In this document: positions 16,992 through 26,039 of the stretch, piece by piece | How positions within the stretch are numbered: the stretch's first letter is position 1 | Layout: every line of letters begins with the position of its first letter | Assembly (NCBI GenBank): GCA_034928535.1 | Contig: JAYFOV010000004.1 | Span: 19,880-83,879, forward strand | DNA: 64,000 nucleotides | Direction of reading: 5' to 3' | Source of the DNA: CAXXOK01 sp001604115 | GTDB taxonomy: Bacteria; Bacillota; Clostridia; Christensenellales; Aristaeellaceae | Position numbers and translations under genes: made by a program | Notes under the pieces: generated by a model | Seen by the model: the letters and a program-made list of their open reading frames with translations, nothing else | Databases searched by the model: none | Told to the model about the DNA's origin: nothing

Positions 16992-17987
16992 TTACGCTTG
17001 GGCTTTGACGGCGGTAATGGCCACAACGCTGACGATATCTTCCACGGAGCAGCCCCTGCTCAGATCGTTGACGGGCTTGGCCAAGCCTTGCACGATGGGG
17101 CCGATTGCCGCCGCGCCCGCAAAGCGCTGCACCAGTTTGTAGCCGATGTTGCCTGCCTGCAGGTCTGGGAAAATGAGCACATTGGCGTGCCCTGCCACAG
17201 TGCTGCCCGGTGCTTTGAGCTGGCCGACGCTGGCCACCAGCGCGGCATCCGCCTGGAGCTCGCCATCGCACTGGAGGTCGGGGGCAAGCTCATGCACCTT
17301 CTGGGTGGCCTGCTGCACCTTGGTAACGGCATCGCTCTTGGCACTGCCCTTGGTGGAAAAGCTGAGCATGGCCACTTTGGGATCAAGCCCTACCAGTTGC
17401 CTGCCCGTCTGCGCGCTGGCGATAGCGATGGCGGCCAGCTCGTCGGCGGTGGGGTCGGGGATCACGGCGCAATCGCCAAAAATGAGCACGCCGTCCTCGC
17501 CGTATTGCTTGTCCGGCACTTCCATGATAAACGCGCCGCTGACCACAGAGATGCCCGGCGCGGTTTTAATGATTTGCAGCGCGGGGCGCAGCACGTTGCC
17601 GGTAGAGTTGATCGCGCCGGCCACCATGCCGTCCGCATCGCCGGTCTTGACCATGAGCGCGCCATAATAGAGGGGATCGCCCGTCAACTCCTTGGCCTGC
17701 TCGGGGGTCAGCCCTTTGGCCTTGCGCAGCTCATAGAGCAAGCCGGCATAGGCTTCGGATTTTTCGCTGGCCTTGGGGTCAACCAACGCGACGCCAGTGA
17801 GACCGGTGCCAGTCTGTGCGGCCACCTTCTCGATCTCAGAAATGTTCCCCAGCAGCGTGACGCTGGCGATGCCCTGATCTACGATCTGGCGGGCAGCCTG
17901 CACCGTGCGCGGCTCAGAACCTTCCGGCAGAACGATGTGCTTTTTGTTCTGCTGGGCCTTCGCCTTGATTTTGTCAATGACGGACAT
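16992..17987 (-). CDS. pta: phosphate acetyltransferase
   Basis: 331 aa, the short monodomain Pta of Firmicutes. It transfers the acetyl group from CoA to phosphate. The start MSVIDKIKAKAQQNKKHIVLPEG and the C-terminal VSVVAITAVKAQ are typical. ATG 17987 follows GGGAGGAAA with good spacing. Co-transcribed with ackA. AT-rich sequence upstream (about 18010-18060) contains TATAAT-like boxes but no clear -35, so I do not fix a promoter. Confidence 0.96.
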   Translation of the reverse strand: MSVIDKIKAKAQQNKKHIVLPEGSEPRTVQAARQIVDQGIASVTLLGNISEIEKVAAQTGTGLTGVALVDPKASEKSEAYAGLLYELRKAKGLTPEQAKELTGDPLYYGALMVKTGDADGMVAGAINSTGNVLRPALQIIKTAPGISVVSGAFIMEVPDKQYGEDGVLIFGDCAVIPDPTADELAAIAIASAQTGRQLVGLDPKVAMLSFSTKGSAKSDAVTKVQQATQKVHELAPDLQCDGELQADAALVASVGQLKAPGSTVAGHANVLIFPDLQAGNIGYKLVQRFAGAAAIGPIVQGLAKPVNDLSRGCSVEDIVSVVAITAVKAQA

Positions 17988-18220
17988 GGCAGTTTCCTCC
18001 CTCATGTGATAGAATACATAATGTAACGGTATACAACCGAAATATTATACTCCTTTCCAGCTCAAAATGGAAGGGTATCGAAAAAAATCGCGCCCGTTGC
18101 TGCAAAAAACGCCGCTGCCCTGTGCGCAGGACGCAAACGGTACTGCGGCGCGATCAGGCTGCGCCGCTGGTGTGACCTAAGCCCGGGCGGGATGTGCCGC
18201 GCCCAAACACAGGAGGTAAC

Positions 18221-19465
18221 ATGAGGCCAACCGTTGGGATCATCTGCGAATACGACCCATTCCACCGTGGGCATGCGCGCCAGTTTGCCCTGGTGCGCGA
18301 AAAACTGCCGGATGCGCGCATCGTGTGCGTGATGAGCGGCTGTTTTACCCAGCGGGGCAGCGCTGCGCTGTTTGCCCCCGCTTTTCGTGCGCGCGCGGCG
18401 CTGGATGCCGGCGCGAGCCTGGTGCTGGAATTACCCTGCGCCTTTGCCCTGCGGGAGGCGGAAAATTTTGCGTTGGGCGGCATTGCATTGCTGGATCGTC
18501 TGGGGTTTGTGACGCATGTGAGCTTCGGCTGCGAGGATGATGATCTGCCTTTTTTGCAGACAGCAGCCGCCTTGCTGGAATCCCCCACGCCCTCCTTTAC
18601 TGCCGCGCTGCATGCGGCGCTGGCTCAGGGCAAGTCTTTTGCAGCCGCGCAGGCGCAGGCGGTGGCGGCCGGCCTGCACGGTGGCATGGCGGGTTGCGCG
18701 CAGCGCGGGGCAGCCCCTGACACATCCGCACCTGCGCAGCCGCAATCTGCCGCCATCGCAGCAACCCTGCAAGCCCTGCAAAAGCCCAACAATATTCTGG
18801 GCATTTGCTATTTGCGTGCTTTGCGCAGGCTGGGCAGCGCACTGACGCCGCTGCCGGTGCGTCGCATCGGGGATTACCACGCGCCAAGCCTTGCCGCAGA
18901 TGGTTTTCCCTCCGCCAGTGCCACGCGCGCAGCCTATTTGGCCGGCGACATCCTCGCGGCTGAAGCGGCGTGCGGCTACCCGCTGACCGGTGTGGTGCAT
19001 CACCCGCCCGCCGCGCTGGACCCCTTGCTGCTGCACACCCTCCGCACCATGGACACATGCCAATTGCGCGCCCTGCCGGACTGCACCGAAGGGCTGGAGA
19101 ACCGCCTGGCTCGCGCCGCCCGGCAGGCGACTGACCGCGCGATGCTGCTCTCCCTGCTCAAGACCCGCCGCTATGCCCGCGCGCGCCTGAACCGCCTGCT
19201 CAGCCATGCGCTGCTGGGCATGACAGCGGAGCTGCTGGCCTGGCAGCCCTTGCCGGACTACGCACGCCTGCTGGGTTTCCGTCAGGCGGATGCCGATTGT
19301 ATGGCACACTTGCGAAGCAGTGGCATCCGCATCCTTGCCAAAGCCGCCCATGGGGATCGGTCGGATCCGTTGTTTGCGCTGGATCTGCGGGCTTATGATC
19401 TGTGGGCGCTGGGCGCTGGCCTGCCCGCCGGGATGATGCTCACGCAGCCCGTGGCCATCGCATAG
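18221..19465 (+). CDS. tmcAL: tRNA(Met) cytidine acetate ligase TmcAL
   Basis: 414 aa. TmcAL makes N4-acetylcytidine at the wobble base of elongator tRNA-Met from ATP and free acetate. The N-terminal nucleotidyltransferase core is clear: GIICEYDPFHRGH with the HxGH motif, then VMSGCFTQRG and the ALREAENFALGG region; the C-terminal half is helical and basic. ATG 18221 has AGGAGGT seven bases upstream. In other Firmicutes this gene (ylbM) lies with yceD-rpmF and often near ackA, as here. Its acetate would come from the divergent pta-ackA pathway. The next 280 bases to scpB hold no supported feature. Confidence 0.94.
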   Translation: MRPTVGIICEYDPFHRGHARQFALVREKLPDARIVCVMSGCFTQRGSAALFAPAFRARAALDAGASLVLELPCAFALREAENFALGGIALLDRLGFVTHVSFGCEDDDLPFLQTAAALLESPTPSFTAALHAALAQGKSFAAAQAQAVAAGLHGGMAGCAQRGAAPDTSAPAQPQSAAIAATLQALQKPNNILGICYLRALRRLGSALTPLPVRRIGDYHAPSLAADGFPSASATRAAYLAGDILAAEAACGYPLTGVVHHPPAALDPLLLHTLRTMDTCQLRALPDCTEGLENRLARAARQATDRAMLLSLLKTRRYARARLNRLLSHALLGMTAELLAWQPLPDYARLLGFRQADADCMAHLRSSGIRILAKAAHGDRSDPLFALDLRAYDLWALGAGLPAGMMLTQPVAIA

Positions 19466-19748
19466 CCCGATGCAGCAGCTCTACCCTGCGCCGTCGGTGC
19501 GACGACGGCAACCGGTATCAAAAAAGAGCCCGGACACAACGCCGCGACTCTTGTGAGTGAAACTCCCCCGGTTGAAAGCAAGCAACGCAACACATTGAAA
19601 CCGCGCATCCGTGCACCCCAATGGCCAATGCATGCCTAGCCTTGCCGCGGCAGCGCAGTTTGCGCACGGCGCCAGCCCTGCAGCTTTGCCCCATACCTGG
19701 CGGCGCACCTGCACCCGCGTGCCGCTAACCCCTGCGCCACGAATGGTC

Positions 19749-20300
19749 TTAAGGGGTAAGCGGGGGTTCATCATCCGGCGCTGCGCTATGCAGTACCGGC
19801 AGCGGAGGCAATTCCCGCACATCGGAAATGCCAAAATGCTCCAAAAATTTATCCGTCGTCGCATACAGGATGGGGCGTCCCAAGGCTTCCTTGCGCCCCA
19901 CTTCCTGGATGAGCCCTTTGTGCAGCAGGGATTGCACCGAGTAATCGCATTTGACCCCGCGCACCTGCTCCACATCGCCCTTCGTGGTGGGCTGGTGATA
20001 GGCGATCACGGCCAGTGTTTCCATCGCCGCCTGGGAGAGGGATTGCCGCTGCACGGGCTGCAAGAGCCGCTCCACATAGGGTGCATACTCCACACGTGTT
20101 TCCAGCTTCAAATGATCGCCATAACGTTTGAGGGCGATACCGCGCGTTTGGCTTTCATACTCCTTTTGCAAGGCCTCGACGGCGTGCATGGTTTCCATCT
20201 CGCTCAAACCCAGCGCCTGCGCCAGCTCCGGCACCCCTACCGACTCGCCCGATACAAATAAAATCGCCTCGATCGCGTGAGGCGCTTCATTCAAGTCCAA
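19749..20300 (-). CDS. scpB: segregation and condensation protein B
   Basis: 183 aa. ScpB is the winged-helix kite subunit of the SMC-ScpAB condensin. Two winged-helix regions and the ETLAVIAYHQPTTKGDVEQVRGV segment are diagnostic. I place the start at TTG 20300 (LDLNEAPHAIEAILF), because GGAGGAG lies eight bases upstream and the frame beyond has no family match; the gene then overlaps the end of scpA by 14 bases, implying coupling. Confidence 0.93.
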   Translation of the reverse strand: MDLNEAPHAIEAILFVSGESVGVPELAQALGLSEMETMHAVEALQKEYESQTRGIALKRYGDHLKLETRVEYAPYVERLLQPVQRQSLSQAAMETLAVIAYHQPTTKGDVEQVRGVKCDYSVQSLLHKGLIQEVGRKEALGRPILYATTDKFLEHFGISDVRELPPLPVLHSAAPDDEPPLTP

Positions 20301-21024
20301 AGCCCTGTCTCCTCCCCGGATGCAAAATGATGCGGTCAAACGCCGCCCCTTGGGTCACATACGCCTTGCCCAGCTTGAGCAGCTCCAGCAGCGCGATGAA
20401 CAACGTGACCACTTCCTCGCGCCCTGGCACGTCGCAAAACAACTCGTCAAACGTTGCTTCCCCAATGCTCAGGCGGCTTTGGATCACTTCCATACAGCCT
20501 TCCACCGTGTAGCAATCCCGGCGGATGTTGCGCAGGCGGTAATCCACCTCGCGCTCTTCCTTGGGACGGCGTTCGGCAATGCGGCGCAGCGCAAGCCATA
20601 GCGCATCCAGCGTCAGGCCGTCAATCTCCAGCGTGGGGGGAGGCAGGGGGATCTCCTCAGGCAGTTTGGCGTACAGCTGCAACGCGGTCTGCTCAAAACT
20701 GCTCATGGTTTGCGCGCTTTCCTTGAACTGCTTGTAGGCAGTCAGGCGGGCAATCAGCACCTGCTCGGGATCCTCTTCCTCATCCGTCTTGGGCGGTTTG
20801 GGAAGCAACGCACGGCTTTTGATTTCCACCAGCAACGCGGCCATGGCCACAAACTCGCTGGCGGCGTCCAAGTCAAAATCCGGCGCGCCACTCACCACAG
20901 CGATGAACTGCTCCGTGATCTCGCTCACAAATATGTCCTTGATATCGATCTTTGCCTTGCCGATCAGGTGCAACAGCAGATCCAGCGGCCCATCGAACTG
21001 CTTAAGACGGATGTGGATGGCCAT
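20287..21024 (-). CDS. scpA: segregation and condensation protein A
   Basis: 245 aa. ScpA is the kleisin that bridges the SMC head and ScpB. The N-terminal FDGPLDLLLHLIGKAKIDIKDI block and the C-terminal winged helix (VVTLFIALLELLKLGKAYVTQ) are typical. Its ATG (21024-21022) shares one base with the stop of the upstream protease gene, so the three genes form a tight operon. Confidence 0.96.
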   Translation of the reverse strand: MAIHIRLKQFDGPLDLLLHLIGKAKIDIKDIFVSEITEQFIAVVSGAPDFDLDAASEFVAMAALLVEIKSRALLPKPPKTDEEEDPEQVLIARLTAYKQFKESAQTMSSFEQTALQLYAKLPEEIPLPPPTLEIDGLTLDALWLALRRIAERRPKEEREVDYRLRNIRRDCYTVEGCMEVIQSRLSIGEATFDELFCDVPGREEVVTLFIALLELLKLGKAYVTQGAAFDRIILHPGRRQGFGLE

Positions 21025-21818
21025 CAGGCAGCGCCCTCCGCCAGGAGGAACAGGTGCAGCACGCCGCCCTCAATTGCGCCTGTGACCGTTTGCAGGATTC
21101 CGCTAAGCGCGCCGGAAAACACCAGCACCAGCAGGGCGATTTGCGCAAACTGGAAAAACTGTTGGTTCATGGTCAGCTTTCCCTTGAGGATCAGGTCATT
21201 GAGCACATGGAAGCCATCCAGCGGCGGGATAGGCAGCAGGTTGAACACCGCGATGGTCAGGTTCATGGTCGCAAACAGCAGCAAGAAACGCTGCACATGC
21301 ATCAACCAGGGCGTGGCCAGCAGGCTGGCGTCCACCTGACCGTACACGATCGCACCAAACGCAACTCCATCCGAGGAGAGCAACTGCTGCGCGCCATAGT
21401 ACTGAAGCACTTCGGGTTTCCACAGCAGCGGATTGATGAGCGTGGCCAGGAACAGCGATACGATGAACAGCGTTAGGTTGGTCGTAACGCCCGCGATAGA
21501 CACCAGAAAATCCGCCTTGCGGTAATCCCCGCGGAAATTGCGCGGGTTCACGGGCACGGGCTTTGCCCAGCCGAAGCCCAGCAATACCAGGCTGATGGTG
21601 CCGAAGGGATCCAGATGCTTGCGCGGATCCAGCGAAAGGCGCCCCAGCATCTTGGCGGTCGGGTCGCCGCAACGGTACGCCACATAGCCGTGCGCCACCT
21701 CGTGCAGCACCAGCGTGGTCAGAATGGCGACCGCATAGTACAGGATAAACACCAAAAAACCGATCGGGTCGCTTGTGAGCCAAGCACCCCAGGCTTGCAG
21801 GCGGCTGAGAATGTTCAC
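21024..21818 (-). CDS. M50B site-2 protease family membrane metalloprotease
   Basis: 264 aa with about six hydrophobic segments. The zinc motif HEVAHGYVAYRCGD (HExxH) lies within a membrane segment, and the third-ligand region reads NLLPIPPLDGFHVL, the short, PDZ-free subgroup of site-2 proteases that neighbours scpAB in many Firmicutes. The substrate is unknown. I choose GTG 21818 (VNILSRLQAW), which has GAGGG five bases upstream; an ATG seven codons earlier lacks a ribosome binding site. Confidence 0.9.
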   Translation of the reverse strand: MNILSRLQAWGAWLTSDPIGFLVFILYYAVAILTTLVLHEVAHGYVAYRCGDPTAKMLGRLSLDPRKHLDPFGTISLVLLGFGWAKPVPVNPRNFRGDYRKADFLVSIAGVTTNLTLFIVSLFLATLINPLLWKPEVLQYYGAQQLLSSDGVAFGAIVYGQVDASLLATPWLMHVQRFLLLFATMNLTIAVFNLLPIPPLDGFHVLNDLILKGKLTMNQQFFQFAQIALLVLVFSGALSGILQTVTGAIEGGVLHLFLLAEGAA

Positions 21819-21863
21819 GGAATCCCTCGTTTCAAACATCGTTGGCAAAAAGGTTTGCACGTT

Positions 21864-21892
21864 ATTATAGCGTGATTGGCCGGAAAACACAA
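21864..21892 (-). promoter_or_regulatory. promoter of the protease-scpA-scpB operon
   Basis: Minus strand TTGTGT (21892-21887), 17 bases, TATAAT (21869-21864), about 40 nt before GTG 21818. Confidence 0.75.
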
Positions 21893-21940
21893 GCACGCCG
21901 GAGGGTTCCCAAGCAGGCGCTGCGCTGCCTGCGACCATGC

Positions 21941-21980
21941 AAAAAACCCTCCCGCGCGGCATAAACAGTGCCCGGGAGGG
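21941..21980 (-). terminator. intrinsic terminator of deoB-PNP
   Basis: On the minus strand CCCTCCCG (21980-21973) pairs with CGGGAGGG (21955-21948) and is followed by TTTTTT (21947-21941 region). It lies about 95 bases past the phosphorylase stop. Confidence 0.85.
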
Positions 21981-22076
21981 CTTGCATCCAATGATTGCAG
22001 GGAAGGCACAGGCATCCAGCCATTGCGCAGCCATCGCCTATGGCCGCCGGGAAGGGATGCTTTTGCCTGTGTTAAT

Positions 22077-22901
22077 TTACAACTCGGCAATCACGCCATC
22101 CAGCAGAGTGCGGAAGGTGCCCTTGACTTTGTTGCCCATCTCCATCACCTCTGCATGGTTCAGGGGGGCATCCAGCACACCCGCCGCCATGTTGGTGATG
22201 CAGCTGATGCCAAGCACTCGTGTGCCGCCATGCCGCGCGACGATGATCTCAGGCACGGTGCTCATGCCCACCGCATCCGCGCCGAGGATGCGCGTCATGC
22301 GGATTTCCGCGGGGGTTTCATAGGTGGGGCCGTTCAGCCAGCAATACACGCCCTGTTGCAGGGGCACGCCCAGCTTTCCGGCTGTTGCGAGGGTGAGTGC
22401 CTGCAGCTCGCGATCCAGCGAATAGGTCATATCGGGGAAGCGTGCGCCATACTCGTCCAGGTTGGGGCCCGTGAGCGGGTTCTTGCCCGAAAGATTGATA
22501 AAATCGTTGATGAGCATCAGATCTCCCGCGTGGAAATCCAGGTTCACGCCGCCCGCCGCATTGGTCAGGATCACGGTTTTGACCCCCAGCTTCTGCATCA
22601 CGCGGATGGGCATGGTCACATCGGCCAAGTCATAGCCTTCATAGGCATGGAAACGTCCTTGCATCATGCACACCCGTTTGCCGTGCAGCGTGCCGGTATA
22701 CCAGCGCCCTTTGTGCCCCGCCACCGTCGATACCGGGAAGTGCGGGATGTCCTTATAGTCAATGGCGCGGACATCGCTCAGCGCCTCCACATAGTCGCCC
22801 AGGCCGCTGCCCAGCACCACGGCGATCTCCGCACTGCCGCAGGCGCGCTCAATGGCCGTTGCCGCCAGGTTGATCTTTTCCGCATAGGTGAGTACCGTCA
22901 T
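22077..22901 (-). CDS. punA: purine-nucleoside phosphorylase (trimeric PNP-I type)
   Basis: 274 aa. It cleaves purine nucleosides with phosphate to base plus (deoxy)ribose-1-phosphate. The phosphate-binding GSGLGDY, the MMQGRFHAYEGY motif, LTNAAGG and the base-site region GPTYETPAEIRM with MSTVPE mark the trimeric guanosine/inosine class. It follows deoB by 14 bases with its own GGAGG, so the pair feeds ribose-1-phosphate into ribose-5-phosphate. Confidence 0.96.
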   Translation of the reverse strand: MTVLTYAEKINLAATAIERACGSAEIAVVLGSGLGDYVEALSDVRAIDYKDIPHFPVSTVAGHKGRWYTGTLHGKRVCMMQGRFHAYEGYDLADVTMPIRVMQKLGVKTVILTNAAGGVNLDFHAGDLMLINDFINLSGKNPLTGPNLDEYGARFPDMTYSLDRELQALTLATAGKLGVPLQQGVYCWLNGPTYETPAEIRMTRILGADAVGMSTVPEIIVARHGGTRVLGISCITNMAAGVLDAPLNHAEVMEMGNKVKGTFRTLLDGVIAEL

Positions 22902-22915
22902 AGCTTGAATCCTCC

Positions 22916-24082
22916 TTAATGCTGGAGCATGGCCGCGAAGGATTGTGCGCCAAAGCGCTCCTTGAGGCCAAACAGCTCCGCGATGGTGGCGGCGATATCC
23001 GCAAAGGATGTGCGGGTACCCAGATCGATGAGCCCGCGCATGCCCGGCGTCCAGGCCAGGATGGGCGCATGCTCACGGGTGTGGTCAGTGCCATGGAAGG
23101 TAGGATCGCAGCCATGATCCGCCGTGATCAGGATCAGGTCGCCTTCCCGAGCCATCGCCTTGGCCTTGCCCAGCTCCACATCAAAGGCAGCCAGCGAGGC
23201 CGCGTAGCCTTGGACGTCCCGCCGGTGGCCGTAGATCATGTCCGTATCCACCAGATTGACAAACACCAAGCCTTCAAAATCCTTCTGCATGGACAGGAGC
23301 CATTCCTGCATGCAGGCGGCATTCCCCGCCGCGTGGATGCTGTCCGTCAGGCCGCGGTAGTTGAAGATATCCTCAATTTTACCCACGCCGTAGGTGTAGA
23401 AGCCCGCAGCTACCAGCGCATCCAAAATGGTGAGCCCGGTGGGATCCAGGCTGAAATCCTTGCGGTGCGGCGTGCGGGTGAACGCCCCGGCCTTTTCCCC
23501 TACAAACGGGCGGGCGATGACGCGCCCCACGGCATAATCCCCGGTGAGGATCTTACGCGCAGCTTCGCACCACTGGTACAGCTGGGCAACCGGCACAATG
23601 CTCTCGTTGGCGGCGATCTGGAACACGCTGTCCGCCGAGGTATAGACGATGGGGAACCCAGTTTTCAGGTGCTCCTCACCCAGTTCATCCAAAATGGTGG
23701 TGCCGCTGGAGGCATAGTTGCCCAGAGACTTGCGCCCGATGGCCTTCTCAAACGCCTGGATCACCTCTGGGGGGAATCCGTCCGGGAAAGTCGGGAATGC
23801 CTTGGGCAGCGTGACCCCGCTGATTTCCCAGTGCCCGGTGGTAGTGTCTTTGCCCGCGCTCACTTCCATGGCACGGCCAAACGCGCCGGCGGCATCCTGC
23901 GGCACAGCGTATGGAATGGTCGGGATGGCGCCCAGCCCCATTGCCGCCATGTTGGGCAGGGAAGGGTTGCCCCCTTCGATGGTATGGGCAAGGGTATTGG
24001 CGCCCTCATCGCCATACAGCGCCGCGTCAGGCAATGCTCCCGCGCCAACGCTGTCCAAAACGATTAAAAAAACTCGTTTCAC
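22916..24082 (-). CDS. deoB: phosphopentomutase
   Basis: 388 aa, normal length. It interconverts (deoxy)ribose-1- and 5-phosphate. Alkaline-phosphatase-fold metal sites are visible: IVLDSVGAGALPDA at the N-terminus, DTTTGHWE (phosphothreonine region), and the C-terminal DTDMIYGHRRD and ITADHGCDPTFHGTDHTREH. The start is GTG 24082 (VKRVFLIVLDSVG), with AAGGAGG eight bases upstream. First gene of the deoB-PNP operon. Confidence 0.97.
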   Translation of the reverse strand: MKRVFLIVLDSVGAGALPDAALYGDEGANTLAHTIEGGNPSLPNMAAMGLGAIPTIPYAVPQDAAGAFGRAMEVSAGKDTTTGHWEISGVTLPKAFPTFPDGFPPEVIQAFEKAIGRKSLGNYASSGTTILDELGEEHLKTGFPIVYTSADSVFQIAANESIVPVAQLYQWCEAARKILTGDYAVGRVIARPFVGEKAGAFTRTPHRKDFSLDPTGLTILDALVAAGFYTYGVGKIEDIFNYRGLTDSIHAAGNAACMQEWLLSMQKDFEGLVFVNLVDTDMIYGHRRDVQGYAASLAAFDVELGKAKAMAREGDLILITADHGCDPTFHGTDHTREHAPILAWTPGMRGLIDLGTRTSFADIAATIAELFGLKERFGAQSFAAMLQH

Positions 24083-24334
24083 ACAAATGGCCTCCTTAAT
24101 TGATTCCGTACGCTTATCTTACACCAAAAAACAGGGATTGAAAAGCCAAACGGGGGCAAAAAGCCGGAGCGGACAGCAGGTGCGCCGCTGCAAGCGCCCG
24201 GCTGCGTGCGGGGATGCCGCCATGTGGTCGTTTGCGCAGCTGCAAGCCCCCAAAACCCGCCTCGCCAGCGGCAGCAGCCGGCTGGGCCTCGTCCGCCGGC
24301 GACCGATGTGCGATCCCCCTTCCGCATTTATTCC

Positions 24335-24363
24335 TTTACATTTCGCCGCGCTACCCGTACAAT
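24335..24363 (+). promoter_or_regulatory. promoter of the RNA methyltransferase gene
   Basis: TTTACA (24335-24340), 17 bases, TACAAT (24358-24363); the AGGAG ribosome binding site follows almost at the start of the mRNA. Confidence 0.75.
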
Positions 24364-24386
24364 CATCACGAACAGGAGTGGATAAA

Positions 24387-25496
24387 ATGCCTTACCAATT
24401 TCTCGCCACAGCCGCATTTGGGCTGGAAGGCGTCGTCGCCGGGGAACTGAAGCGCCTTGGGCTGCCTGCCCGTGCCGAACAGGGCGGCGCACGCTTTGAA
24501 GGGGATGCCCTGGCCGCCATGCGCGCCAATCTGTGGCTGCGTAGCGCCGACCGCGTGCTCATGGTGCTCAGCGAGCGGGATGTACTCAGCTTTGAGGATC
24601 TGTACCAGGCCGTTTCCGCCATCGCATGGGAAAACCTCATGCCCCGGGACGCGGCCATCCCCGTCACGGGCAAATGCGTGCGCAGCCAGCTGATGAGCGT
24701 GCGCGACTGTCAGGCCGTCGCAAAAAAAGCCATCGTCACGCGGCTGATGCAAAAACTGCGTGTGGGCGCCCTTCCGGAAAGCGGCGATCCCTACCCTATT
24801 GATATCGCCATTCATCAAAACCGCCTTCGCGTCACGCTGGATATGAGCGGGGACGCCCTCAACCGGCGGGGCTACCGTACCTGGAACGGCGAGGCTCCCC
24901 TGCGGGAAACCCTGGCCGCCGCGCTGCTGGACATTTCCCCCTGGCGGCCTGCCATGCCGCTGTATGATCCATGCTGCGGCACAGGCACGCTGCTCATCGA
25001 GGCTGCCATGCGCGCCACGCACCGCGCACCGGGGCTGATGCGCAGCTTTGCCTGTGAGCGCTACCCCTTTGTGCCCAAGGATGCGGTGAGCGCGCTGCGC
25101 GCCGAAGCACAGGCGGCCTTCCAGCAGGATACGGCCTTTGACATCGGCGGCAGCGATATTGACCCTGAAGCCATCCGTCTGTGCAGCCTGCATATGGAGC
25201 AGGCAGGCTTTGCCTACCGCATGCCGGTGGAGGTGCAGGCTTTGCAAAGCGTGACCTTGCCGCAGGAGGGCGGGGTATTCCTGTGCAACCCGCCCTATGG
25301 CGAGCGCCTGGGCGATGCCCAGAGCAGCCGCGCACTGTACCGGGAACTGGGGTTGCTGCTCCAGCGGCACCCCACCTGGAAAATGGGCGTGATCACTGCC
25401 GACCCGGCGTTTGAGCGCAGCTTTGGCCGCCGTGCCACCCGCAAGCGCAGGCTGTACAATGGCCGCCTGGAGTGCGAATTCTGCATTTTTGAGTGA
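24387..25496 (+). CDS. THUMP-domain class I RNA methyltransferase (RlmL N-half / YpsC type)
   Basis: 369 aa. An N-terminal ferredoxin-like plus THUMP region (about 1-160) leads to a Rossmann methyltransferase with the AdoMet site DPCCGTGTLLIEAA and the catalytic NPPYGERL motif, which fits N2-guanine methylation. The closest family is the putative RlmL-like 23S rRNA methyltransferase of Firmicutes; the modified base is not shown by sequence alone. ATG 24387 follows AGGAGTGG. Confidence 0.93.
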   Translation: MPYQFLATAAFGLEGVVAGELKRLGLPARAEQGGARFEGDALAAMRANLWLRSADRVLMVLSERDVLSFEDLYQAVSAIAWENLMPRDAAIPVTGKCVRSQLMSVRDCQAVAKKAIVTRLMQKLRVGALPESGDPYPIDIAIHQNRLRVTLDMSGDALNRRGYRTWNGEAPLRETLAAALLDISPWRPAMPLYDPCCGTGTLLIEAAMRATHRAPGLMRSFACERYPFVPKDAVSALRAEAQAAFQQDTAFDIGGSDIDPEAIRLCSLHMEQAGFAYRMPVEVQALQSVTLPQEGGVFLCNPPYGERLGDAQSSRALYRELGLLLQRHPTWKMGVITADPAFERSFGRRATRKRRLYNGRLECEFCIFE

Positions 25497-25631
25497 GTGC
25501 CCCCAAGGCCTCGGCCGTCAGCAGCCATAGCGGCGCAACGTCAATGCGCATGAAAGGCCGTTCCACGGCAATATTCGCCTGCAAACGGCCGATTGCTGCC
25601 CCATTCGTGCCCGAACGCACGTTTCCATGCC

Positions 25632-25670
25632 CGCCAACCGCTTGCATTGCCAAGCGGTTGGCGTTATGAT
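25632..25670 (+). promoter_or_regulatory. promoter with overlapping 13-bp palindrome, ahead of the 76-aa gene
   Basis: TTGCAT (25642-25647), 17 bases, TATGAT (25665-25670). A perfect inverted repeat CGCCAACCGCTTG (25632-25644) / CAAGCGGTTGGCG (25651-25663) covers the -35 box. There is no U-run, so an operator is more likely than a terminator of the preceding gene, although the latter cannot be excluded. Confidence 0.7.
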
Positions 25671-25701
25671 ATGACTCTATGTTCGCAAGGAGGGCAAAAA
25701 A

Positions 25702-25932
25702 ATGGCAGATCAGCACAAGACCATTGAAGAAATGACCGAGGATGCACCCCAAAAAGAGAAGCGCGACCGGAAAAACTGGGTCGGCTTTGTGGAAAGCGAC
25801 GCGGTCAATTTTTTGATGCTCAACGGCATCGAGAAAATGACCCTGGACGATGGTGAGGGCAACAAAGCCAAGCTATCCCGCCGCAAGGATGGCAGCGTGT
25901 ATGTGGAGTGCACCTCCAGCAACGTGGTGTGA
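25702..25932 (+). CDS. hypothetical 76-aa protein
   Basis: I do not recognise this protein. It has a charged, probably disordered N-terminus (about 1-25, rich in Asp, Glu, Lys) and then a compact region WVGFVESDAVNFLMLNGIEK with a C-terminal part that reads like two or three beta strands (DGEGNKAKLSRRKDGSVYVE). No Cys motif, membrane segment or DNA-binding helix is obvious. Evidence that it is real: AAGGAGGG at 25689-25695, its own promoter with palindrome, and a strong terminator right after the stop. It stands alone. Confidence 0.8.
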   Translation: MADQHKTIEEMTEDAPQKEKRDRKNWVGFVESDAVNFLMLNGIEKMTLDDGEGNKAKLSRRKDGSVYVECTSSNVV

Positions 25933-25947
25933 GCATCCTGTAGCCTG

Positions 25948-25994
25948 CAGAAACCCCCGGCGGGATGGCTGTGCCATCCTACCGGGGGTTTCTG
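25948..25994. terminator. bidirectional terminator
   Basis: CAGAAACCCCCGG (25948-25960) pairs with CCGGGGGTTTCTG (25982-25994), and an inner GGATGGC/GCCATCC stem continues the helix. It serves the 76-aa gene on the plus strand and the rubredoxin-like gene on the minus strand. Confidence 0.85.
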
Positions 25995-26039
25995 TGCCGA
26001 GCCAGCCCTCCGGGCACCCAAGGCAAGATGGGGCAGCCA

